Source: Larix sibirica (taxonomy: Eukaryota; Streptophyta; Pinopsida; Pinales; Pinaceae). Taken from it: a DNA stretch of 13,226 bases. Positions 6,407 through 12,965 of the stretch are shown piece after piece. The stretch is from NCBI GenBank assembly GCA_004151065.3, contig NWUY0300017750.1, positions 54,919-68,144 on the forward strand, written 5' to 3'. The notes beneath the pieces are model-generated. The model searched no databases, was not told the origin of the DNA, and worked only from the letters and a program-made list of their open reading frames with translations. Position 1 is the first letter of the stretch; every line of letters begins with the position of its first letter. The translations under genes and the position numbers were made by a program.

Positions 6407-6640
6407 TTATATATATATATATATTGGTTTTCATGGCACAAAGTATGATGATATTGGGGGTTATATATATATATATAATGGTTTTCACGACACAAAGTAT
6501 GATGCAATTAGGGGTGTCGTCATTTGTGTTGTGTTAGTCAATGTTTGTGTGTGTGTGTGTGTGCATAATGGTTTTCATGGCACAAAGTATGATGCAATTA
6601 GGGGTGTCGTCATTTGTGTTGTGTTAGTCAATGTTTATGT
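6407..6640 (+). repeat. Three-copy repeat with AT/GT microsatellites between copies
   Basis: A 70-bp unit starting AATGGTTTTCATGGCACAAA occurs at 6477-6546 and 6567-6636 (period 90 bp, about 68 of 70 bases the same), with a truncated copy of about 40 bp at 6423-6462. Each copy is preceded by a dinucleotide run: (AT)n at 6407-6424, (AT)n at 6462-6476, and (GT)n at 6547-6563. The unit plus its microsatellite behaves as the duplicating element. The high similarity of copies 2 and 3 indicates that this duplication is recent compared with the surrounding decay. Confidence 0.9.
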
Positions 6641-6959
6641 CCCTCATTTCAACGTAGTAAAGGTGTCATTTTAGCGTTGCATATTTCTCTATATTGTTTC
6701 ATTTGCATAATACATATGCATATTCCATCATTTTAGATGCCACCATATTAACACACAAAATCATATGCATCTTGTTAGCATCGCATGTTGCATCATGGGT
6801 ATGGTTATAATGCCATGTTAACAATGTTTTTAGAATCCAATTTGCAACATAGTATCCAATTATTAAGTATAGTTAATTCATAATTAATTAATTATAATTA
6901 TTAATTTAATTCAATTATTATTGTTAACTATTGATTAGTTTTTTTCCAAAGAAAAAAAT
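6641..6959. other. AT-rich spacer with a 16-bp palindrome
   Basis: No gene is visible. The interval 6860-6935 is nearly pure A/T with overlapping inverted repeats, including the palindrome ATAATTAATTAATTAT at 6880-6895. CATATGCAT words recur at about 6715 and 6763. It separates the LTR-element fragment from the 3' end of the next LINE. Confidence 0.5.
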
Positions 6960-7284
6960 GTAATTTTTATTCAAGTATAAAAAAAATCACACTTAATGTG
7001 CTAAAGCATTTACAAGGCAAAAAAAGGGAGGTGCTTTTGAGTCTCATGTCATCCTCAACTTTTCACATATTCCTAAAAAGGGCCATGACATTCAAACTGA
7101 AAAATATTTTTAGACTTGCTATAGTGTTCGTACCAAAACTATAAAGTACTATTCCCCAAAAGAAGGAATATACATAAAAATCTCTAAAAGTACATAAATA
7201 AGCACTTACTAGAAATTGAATGATAAAAAAAGTTATTGACTTTGACATCTTCAAAATAACATCAAAGACAAAGTTTATGGTTGT

Positions 7285-7690
7285 TTAAAAAATAGAAACA
7301 TTCAGAGACAATCGTGATCCAATCTTTGCATTCTTCATATATTGCCATGTTATGTTCCCTTTACACATGAGAGAAAGCTATTAACTCAAAACTCCTTGCC
7401 ACAAATTTTACTTGATCACCCATATGCTTTAAATGAATACTTGATGGTTTCATTGACTTATCTATCCATTTTATTACTACATTAGAGTCACCATCAATCT
7501 ATATTGACCTCACATTCCTCTCCAACATAGTTTTTAGAAGCAATCTTTGCCATTCATTTAACTAAGTTGTTGAAACCAACTCCCATAGTTTGATTGTATG
7601 TGATTTGAAAAGAATAGAACACAACTAGCACTACTCTTACCTTGTCGCCCTTCGCTCAAGCCATAAAAATCCCCAAACCTAAACTTTATT
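7285..7690 (-). pseudogene. LINE-type RNase H (RVT_3-like) remnant
   Basis: The start (about 7690-7560) is recognised in pieces: RFGDFYG, then SASCVLFFSNHI, like 'WxFFDGAxxG...GxxxVLxFSxxH'. The second half is clear: IDGDSNVVIKWIDKSMKPS (from 7498), then HLKHMGDQVKFVARSF and ELIAFSHV, a stop, REHNMA. It matches the plant RVT_3 pattern 'xExDSxxVIxxI......I.....D...L...F.....HVYREANxxAD'. The D of the GDS motif, a catalytic position, is kept; the final Asp after 'REHNMA' is replaced. The frame is broken in the middle. RNase H removes the RNA strand during LINE replication; this copy cannot be functional as it stands. Confidence 0.8.
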
Positions 7691-7759
7691 TATGATTAGA
7701 TTTATGAATCACCTTGTAGTTTTTTAATCATTGGCATTTTATATTCCAAAGATAAAACT

Positions 7760-8151
7760 TTAATTTGATGGGTCATCTGGAAATTTGGAATCCTTTTATC
7801 TTAAAAAACCATATGGTTTCTACTTAGCCATACACCCTAGCATGTTAGAAATGGGATTGCCCTCCACTCTTTCAACTCCTTTTTCTCCCACCAACATCTT
7901 AAGCATTCCTATAATGTTTCTTCCATCCATATGAACTAATCAATTTCTAACCACAATTGCTTGACATAAGAGCATTTAATAAGTACATGATATGTATTTT
8001 TATCATTTCCCCTACACATGAAACATATACTAGGACCTTATTTTGCTCATTTCTTTACATTCTCCCATGTTAACACTTTTTATTTAAACCCAACCATATA
8101 ATAAATTTGTTTTTTAGCCTCGACCTTCCACAAGCTTTTCCACCACCACAC
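7760..8151 (-). pseudogene. zf-RVT (reverse transcriptase zinc-binding) domain remnant
   Basis: The frame from 8151 reads VWWWKSLWKVEAKKQIYYMV, then a stop, KVLTWENVKK, a stop, and GPSICFMCRGNDKNTYHVLI followed by KCSYVKQLW. This matches zf-RVT: 'WKxIWKxxxPxKxKxFLW...KVLTxxNLxKR......CxxCxxxxETxxHLxxxCxxxxxxW'. The putative zinc ligands C-x2-C-x8-H-x4-C are all present. About 80 codons keep one frame with only four stops, so this remnant is among the better kept. Further down, WRAIPFLTC, a stop, GVWLSRNHMVF is the usual segment that links zf-RVT to RNase H ('WxxLPxxxxWGIWLxRNxxIF'). The domain is found after RT in plant LINEs and in related cellular relics. Confidence 0.85.
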
Positions 8152-8340
8152 TCTATAATTATATGTATAGTGTGCTTCTTATCTTTTGAGTTTGAGGATG
8201 TTCATATAATGTTTAATTCTAGTTATATGAAATCATTTCATTTGGATTAAATTGTAATAACTTATAATCATTTAATGTCATTATATACATTATGTTGATA
8301 TGATATGTTGATTAAACATGTTTACAAACTTGATTATTAA
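8152..8340. other. AT-rich stretch without a gene
   Basis: RT sequence would be expected here if the second LINE were longer, but none is recognisable on the minus strand. The plus strand is A/T-rich with no repeat of note. Confidence 0.4.
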
Positions 8341-8690
8341 ATGATCTTCATGGTAATGGTTGTTAATATGAATCTTATAAAAAGAGAACATGTAGATCTT
8401 ACAAATAAAAATTATTCACATAAAAATAATTACAAAAGAGCTTGAAGTTTCACAAAAATTTAATTTATCTTTGACATCGTGGTTGTAAATGGTTGTTAAC
8501 TTTCCATATCCAACATCATAATAATTTTATAAAAATAGACAACATGCATATGTTACAATGGGAAAGGTTTCATGATTCATTAAAGACTTTGAAGTTCCAC
8601 ATTATTTTAATTTTTCATAGTTCAACATGACGGATGTAAATGGTAGTTAACTTTTCATATCCAACATCATAAAATGAAGAAAAAACAAAA
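8341..8690 (+). repeat. Diverged tandem repeat, about 133-151 bp, three copies
   Basis: The anchor AATGGTTGTTAA occurs at 8355 and 8488 and as AATGGTAGTTAA at 8639. Copies 1 and 2 continue in parallel: TTATAAAAA, an ACATG word, TTACAA, then GAGCTTGAAGTTTCACA against GACTTTGAAGTTCCACA, then TTTAATTT. Copies 2 and 3 share CATATCCAACATCATAA. Copy 3 is partial and stops near 8680. Divergence is considerable, so this is an old satellite-like array or part of an element's non-coding region. Confidence 0.8.
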
Positions 8691-8762
8691 TTCATCAATG
8701 ATAGATACCCATAATAAAATGCCACAGCCATAACGAAAATGTCCAAATAAAACATGTACATA

Positions 8763-9260
8763 TCACTCTTTGTTGCCATCACCTTGATTATCTTTCACAC
8801 TTGGCATGATAACATTGTTGTTCTCAAATAGATGTTTTGATCTCAGATCGTGTCTGAGTACGAACTATCGATCCCTACCCAACACATCCGAGTTAAAGAA
8901 CATTTGGTTGTAGTGTTTTGAGTAAACATAAGGCTCTTTCTTTTTTCCCCACATAATTTTAGGGTTGATACATATTAGCTCACTACCATGATTTTCCTTT
9001 ACATTATTCTGGTTGAAAGTATCCCACCACTTGCACCTAAAAATAACACATTGGAAAGATGAGAAGTCCACTTGCTTGATCTCTTGTATATTTTTGGTGT
9101 AAGCTAGCTTCCCCTGTATTATGCTTTGATCACAATGATTAGCACGACTAGATTGGTCAAAATCAACTTCCAATCCATAGTCAAATGTGACATGTACATC
9201 ATTGGTATTCTCAGAGCGAAAATGATGTCCATATGTCCACATAGAAAGGAAGAAATGAAC
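8763..9260 (-). pseudogene. DUF4216-domain exon of a CACTA (En/Spm)-type element
   Basis: A long minus-strand frame is open from a likely splice acceptor (TTTTTTAG ending at 9261) through Met 9242 to a TAG at about 8864-8862. The same frame then continues about 32 more codons to TGA at 8765-8763. Residues counted from that Met: about 5-45 form the lead-in (HHFRSENTN, DFDQSSRANHCDQ). DUF4216 follows with GKLAYTKNIQEIKQVDF, FQCVIFRCKWWDTF and ICINPKIMW, ending KKEPYVYSKHYNQMFFNSDV. After the TAG come FVLRHDLRSKHLFENNNVIM. DUF4216 proteins are encoded by plant CACTA elements next to the TNP2-type transposase; their role is not known. The TAG stands where a Trp is usual ('DWW'), a TGG-to-TAG change. 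No transposase part or terminal repeat was seen, and nothing coding is visible upstream of the acceptor. A domesticated exon is a less likely alternative. Confidence 0.83.
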
Positions 9261-9590
9261 CTAAAAAATGCAAAGAATGGATGTTGTCATATGTTTAATA
9301 AGCCGAGCATTAATAAAAACATAGTATATGTTATAATTCAAACGTGCATTATAAAATGAACAATGTGCATGAAGATATTATTTATAATGAACAAAATAAT
9401 ATAATATATAAATATTAAATAAAAATATTACATATAATTAATAATTAATAATTACTTATTCCAAGGACACATTCTTTCATGAATGGTCACCATAAATACC
9501 TTTAGGAGTTATATTAATATGACATTCTTCTTCTACTGTAATCATCATATCTCATAACAAATATCATCTTATACATTTTATTATTATCCA
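9261..9590. other. AT-rich stretch, possibly intron of the DUF4216 relic
   Basis: If the acceptor at 9261 is real, this side is intron on the minus strand. The interval 9360-9450 is almost pure A/T with ATAATTAATAATTA-like words. The plus-strand 77-codon frame that overlaps the exon (9126-9359) is its shadow. No upstream exon is recognisable. Confidence 0.4.
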
Positions 9591-9673
9591 TTTATGGATT
9601 ATTGTCCGTTGTCTTATTTGCACTGGTTATTTCTTCAATAAATGAACTTTGTTCGTTTCAATAGTATTAGAAC
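9591..9673 (+). other. Possible decayed LTR end and primer-binding site
   Basis: TAGTATTAGAAC at 9662-9673 matches the tRNA-iMet primer site TGGTATCAGAGC at 9 of 12 positions. All three differences are G-to-A or C-to-T transitions, as expected from decay of methylated plant DNA. It is preceded by an AATAAA (9637-9642) and a TTTGTTCGTTTCA end, and followed by a leader-like tract. The match could be chance: a 12-base site with three differences is weak evidence on its own. No coding region of an LTR element follows. Confidence 0.35.
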
Positions 9674-9780
9674 GAATCTAATTCTGACCTCTGGCCACAA
9701 TCCCTTCTCGGAGCTCCTCTAAAACTGAGCCTTTGGCCATCAAATTCGGAATTTTTAAAAAAACAATCCACTAAAAATTT

Positions 9781-10640
9781 CTCCACCTCACTCTCCTCAA
9801 GCCTGCACGCTCTTCCACGCTACCTCCGCAGTCCCCCTCTCCCCACTACACTTTTCCCCTTTCAAGCCTGCATGATCTTCCATGCTACCTCCGTAGTCTC
9901 CCTCTCCCCACTGCTTTTAGCCTTTCTCGCTTTCCCTCACGTTGCTCCACGTCCACTCCACTATTCGGTGCTGCTACACACCAGTTTCATACCCTCGCTC
10001 GCCCCTCTCACCCCCATCCACACTACGCCAATCACTCCTCCATCTACACCCACGACTTGTGCCTCCATCCCCAAACTCACTTCTACACTCCATCCACCTG
10101 TGTTAGACCCCTCACGTTACCCACAATCCAAACACCACCACCTCCCTGTGCTCAATCCCACCACCTCCCTCTTGAACACCGCTGACACTATGGTGCACCC
10201 ATCACCTCCACCTTCATAGATGCCATGCCTTCCCTCCACACCATTCCCATGGCATTCCCTCTCCAACTCCGGCTCACCCCATCCACATCGTGCCCTCCAT
10301 CGCTCCCTCCTTCACGTTGCATCCACACACTAATGCGAGCTTCCATCCACACTGCCTCCCTAGCCATCCCTCCTTCCTAAGACCTGCGCATCGGCCCACC
10401 CTTTCTTATCACCCACGAATCCCTCCTGTTCCCCGTGCTTGCACTACACTTCCACTACATGCTATTCCCTCCATTGCTCCACATGCATCCAGCTAACTTC
10501 TAAATCACACCACCCCTCCATCCAGCTTCCAACTGGGCTTTCCCTCGATACCACCAACCTACACACCAATCTCTCTGATTTACCATCATACCCTTCCATG
10601 TGCTTTCACCATCCCAACCGCCTTCTATCCATCTCCTAAA
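9781..10640 (+). other. C-rich, G-poor tract of about 860 bp
   Basis: The plus strand is dominated by C with A and T, and G is scarce; words such as CTCCATCC, CACCACCT and CCCTCCTTC recur in loose, degenerate form. It differs sharply from the AT-rich DNA on both sides. Frames of 115, 68 and 66 codons run through it because C-rich DNA rarely forms stop codons. Their products are just Pro/Ser/Thr/His-rich with no domain, and they overlap one another, so I do not call a gene. It could be the leader of the LTR-like element at 9591-9673, since such leaders can be C-rich, or a low-complexity expansion. Confidence 0.65.
9797..9912 (+). repeat. Two-copy tandem repeat, period 65 bp
   Basis: A 51-bp unit beginning TCAAGCCTGCACGCTCTTCC (9797-9847) recurs at 9862-9912 as TCAAGCCTGCATGATCTTCC, both ending CTCTCCCCACT. 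Most differences are C-to-T in the second copy, including losses of CpG. It forms the start of the C-rich tract. Confidence 0.88.
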
Positions 10641-10905
10641 TTTGTTATTGCAAAGCCTTCATTGCCCAACTCTTTCACACGTACATCATTTAAAACCACA
10701 ATACAATCCATTTCACAAAATATTATAGACAAAATAATAATATTAATATATTAATAAGAATTATTATTATTATTTCAAAACCTTTAAACTTCTCTCCTTT
10801 ATTCAAAAAATAATAATATTTATTATTATTTTTAATAGTAATATTTATTATTTAATAATTGTATTAATTACAATTATTAATTTATACAAATGGAAGAGAA
10901 AATAG
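10641..10905. repeat. AT-rich inverted repeats
   Basis: From 10730 to 10890 the sequence is nearly all A/T with AATAATATT/TATTATTATT words. A perfect hairpin has arms TTAATAATTGTA at 10852-10863 and its complement at 10869-10880, with a 5-base loop. It could extrude as a cruciform or be a MITE-like remnant; no terminal duplications were recognised. No gene is present. Confidence 0.6.
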
Positions 10906-10909
10906 GAAT

Positions 10910-11078
10910 TCAAATCAAAGGAAGACAATTTATTACCGCAAAAGTCAAGCTCAAATAATATTATTTTCTAAGAGAGAACGACGTTGAAGTTTATTACACA
11001 TTTTCTCTCTACCTATTGTGAAGAAAAGTCAAAGGAAGACAATTTATCGCCTAAAAAGACAAAATCAAAGGAAGAATC
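10910..11078 (+). repeat. Scattered direct repeat CAAAGGAAGACAATTTAT
   Basis: CAAAGGAAGACAATTTAT occurs at 10917-10934 and at 11031-11048 (spacing 114 bp), and TCAAAGGAAGA again near 11067. GAAGAAGTCA words follow at about 11082 and 11143. The purine-rich repeat leads directly into the coiled-coil reading frame and may be its decayed, repetitive N-terminal part. Confidence 0.6.
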
Positions 11079-11158
11079 TTTGAAGAAGTCATAGTCAATT
11101 GAAGGCTCGTCAAAGAATTCAAAAGAACGACTATTTATCATCGAAGAAGTCAAAGACC

Positions 11159-11436
11159 ATGGAAGTTGGTTTGCAACTACAAATAGAAAAAGTAGAGACA
11201 CAGTTAAAGCGTTATCAAAGAGACAATGATGAATTGTGAGACATGAATAAAAAATGGAAGTAAGAATTAAATTACATGAGCTTCAAATGAAGTTTGAAGA
11301 ACAACAAATTTCCGACCAAAAAAATCATATCGAAAAATTGTCTATGCAAGTTGAGGAATTAAAAGACGAAATTGATTTTAATCAGAGATTAAAAAATCAA
11401 GATGTAAGGAAAGAAATAAACGATTACGAAGCGTAA
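11159..11436 (+). pseudogene. Unrecognised coiled-coil reading frame, broken once
   Basis: From ATG 11159 the frame reads GLQLQIEKVETQLKRYQRDN, then DEL and a stop, then DMNKK. A one-base shift at the A-run near 11247-11252 leads into a 60-codon open stretch (11254-11436): LHELQMKFEEQQISDQKNHI, EKLSMQVEELKDEIDFNQRL, ending INDYEA and TAA. Heptad-like spacing of Leu, Met and Ile with many Glu, Lys and Gln marks a coiled coil of about 90 residues. No catalytic or metal-binding domain is visible. I do not recognise the family. Plant proteins with long coiled coils, or an element gag or accessory protein, are possible. Its composition (Lys/Glu-rich, AT-rich codons) differs from the C-rich tract upstream. 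It is either a decayed exon or a transposon remnant. Confidence 0.45.
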
Positions 11437-11538
11437 ATAATATGCTCGAACAAAATCGTTAATGACAATGATGAAGAAATGTAGTAGATACGACACAAAA
11501 TAGAAGATCAAGAATCAGTGGTCGACCAATGTCGACAA

Positions 11539-11539
11539 N
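11539..11539. other. Undetermined base (N)
   Basis: One ambiguous base lies in GTCGACAANTTTCC, next to two GTCGAC hexamers at 11521 and 11531. It may mark a scaffold or polishing problem at a change of sequence character. Confidence 0.95.
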
Positions 11540-11654
11540 TTTCCGTTTTTCACCGTCATATTTGGCCAAAAAGAGTTACCCATCTTCATGGAATCACCCT
11601 TATAATTCTATGTTTGGTTGTTGAGCAGAGTGTAAATCATAACCCTATTTTTTT

Positions 11655-11950
11655 GAGCATTGATCTATACTACCATTTTTCTGCGACTTCGTCACCGAAC
11701 GAATGGAGTCCGATTTCTAAAGTCTTGATTTCGGATTTCAATCCTTTTACTTATCTTCTGAGTATCGATATATATTCCCTTCGCCTGAGACTTCATTACC
11801 GAATAGATGGATCCGAATTTATAATCTTTGATTACTGATTTTGAATATTTATATACTGAGCATAGATTTATTAATCCATTCTCCTATGACTTCATTACTA
11901 AAAGAATGAGATTGGAATGATAATTATGTTATCCCTGATACCAATAATCA
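11655..11950 (+). repeat. Three-copy diverged tandem repeat of about 100 bp
   Basis: Copies begin GAGCATTGATCTATACTACC (11655-11759, 105 bp), GAGTATCGATATATATTCCC (11760-11857, 98 bp) and GAGCATAGATTTATTAATCC (11858 to about 11950). Each contains an ACTTC(G/A)T(C/T)AC(C/T) core, then GAA(C/T/A) and ATGGA-like words. The unit lengths are not multiples of three in register, and the 106-codon frame across them is not a gene. The repeat is old: the copies differ at many sites. Confidence 0.8.
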
Positions 11951-12600
11951 TCCTCCATTATTAGGTCCCTTTAGGTAAACTTTTGATGGATATCAGTCGA
12001 TTGAGTAACCGCGAGAATCATCATTCACATGACTAGAATTATGGCGTAAGATCTGTTTATCTCAAAACCGTCGAGTTGTGAGTCTATTCATCATACCACT
12101 ATAAATTATAAGTCAAAATTTTGGTTCGGTGATAATCGTTCCCATTCCCTAAAAAGCAGCAGAATTAACGTTATGTTCATCTGGCAGTCTTTATTCATGT
12201 TATTCTCAAATCTTGATCTATCCACCACTGTTCGATATACTATGGATCTGATATATATCAAGTTCCTCTTATAACTGTAATGTTCTTTTCTTCTGTGGAT
12301 TTCGAGTGGACCCAAGAATTGCTTGTGACACCGTAGTTGAATGTCAAGAAAAACTTCATATAAACACAAGTGTCATTCATTCGTGGAAGGAAACGCAATA
12401 CTAATTTCTACCGAGTGGAGTCGCTGCAGTGATGAGAATGGTCAGATGGTGTCATAGGTGCTTTGAGTGATGCCCATTGGTGATTGATTCCACTTGGTGA
12501 ATCGATGGTTAATACGCCTTTTATCTTTCGAGTTTTTGTGTAAAGATTTTAATTATATGTATTCCTTGGAATGTGATCCGAATCAATAAACTACTTCCAC
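11951..12600. other. Stretch without a recognisable gene, CpG-rich for this window
   Basis: I see no domain on either strand. An 87-codon minus-strand frame at 12106-12369 has no recognisable motif. The sequence is less AT-biased and holds many more CpG than the transposon relics to the left. It could be part of a younger or less methylated element, or single-copy DNA. Confidence 0.4.
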
Positions 12601-12606
12601 AATGTA

Positions 12607-12642
12607 CATACTCCCACTAAAACTGATAGTTAATGGAGTATG
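12607..12642. repeat. Imperfect hairpin with CATACTCC / GGAGTATG arms
   Basis: The 8-base arms CATACTCC (12607-12614) and GGAGTATG (12635-12642) are exact complements. The stem can extend inward (CACTAA against TTAATG) with one bulge and one mismatch, leaving a loop of about 9 bases. Function unknown. Confidence 0.6.
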
Positions 12643-12917
12643 AAGTCCCATTTTTATAATCTCTTATGACCCGACATCTATATTATGATCATAACTAAAA
12701 TGGGTATGAAATCGGAAGGGTAGGTAATTATTCATCTTTTTCATCATTGAACATTGTTACTTTATTAATATTCACCTTATTCATATGAAGTGACATTCTT
12801 GATAAAACATATACATATATATAATAATGATCATTTAAAATTTTGATGTGGTGAGGAGCATCATAAATCCATCTTTACTTCATATTTATCAATTACTCAT
12901 GGGAATCAAATCACTTG

Positions 12918-12965
12918 AGGTGTAAACTTTTTTTCAAAGTTTACACTTGAAAAAGTTTGCACCTT
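12918..12965. repeat. Hairpin with an extra inverted copy
   Basis: GTGTAAACTTT (12920-12930) and AAAGTTTACAC (12936-12946) are perfect complements around a TTTTC loop. Directly after, TTGAAAAAGTTTGCACCT is a second, slightly changed complement of the first arm extended (AGGTGTAAACTTTTTTTCAA). One arm thus faces two partners in series. This could be a MITE terminus or a small foldback; it is too short to be called a terminator. Confidence 0.75.

Larger units (their letters stand above)
6960..8151 (-). mobile_element. Second LINE relic: 3' half with zf-RVT and RNase H
   Basis: On the minus strand a zinc-binding RT-associated domain (8151-7925) is followed by a conserved Trp-rich segment (about 7860-7760) and an RNase H domain (7690-7285), then about 300 bp of A/T-rich tail. 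This is the C-terminal order of plant L1-type LINE ORF2. The RT part that should lie above 8151 is absent, so the element is 5'-truncated or cut, as is common for LINEs. It has the same orientation as the first relic but lies on its upstream side, so the two are not the halves of one element in normal order. The tail end near 6940-6960 has only short T-runs, not a clear poly(A). Confidence 0.75.

Noticed and set aside
6407-6640. CRISPR-like repeat-spacer pattern
   Set aside because: Only two and a half copies, separated by simple dinucleotide runs rather than unique spacers, in a plant-type sequence.
6309-6674. Plus-strand 121-codon frame after the primer-binding site
   Set aside because: Most of it translates the microsatellites and the 70-bp repeats; the 90-bp period is a multiple of three, which keeps the frame open artificially.
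7063-7254. Hydrophobic minus-strand 63-codon frame (possible membrane peptide)
   Set aside because: It lies in the A/T-rich tail after the LINE RNase H; hydrophobicity comes from T-rich codons, and no start context or homology supports it.
9872-10639. Pro/Ser/Thr-rich plus-strand frames (115, 68 and 66 codons), considered as cell-wall or secreted proteins with a leader peptide
   Set aside because: C-rich DNA seldom makes stop codons; the frames overlap each other, lack repeated peptide motifs such as SPPPP, and change frame with the underlying DNA repeats.
11518-11838. Plus-strand 106-codon frame
   Set aside because: It crosses an N and the tandem repeat, whose 105- and 98-bp units are not in register; no domain is visible.
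12106-12369. Minus-strand 87-codon frame
   Set aside because: No recognisable motif and no support from codon use or neighbours.
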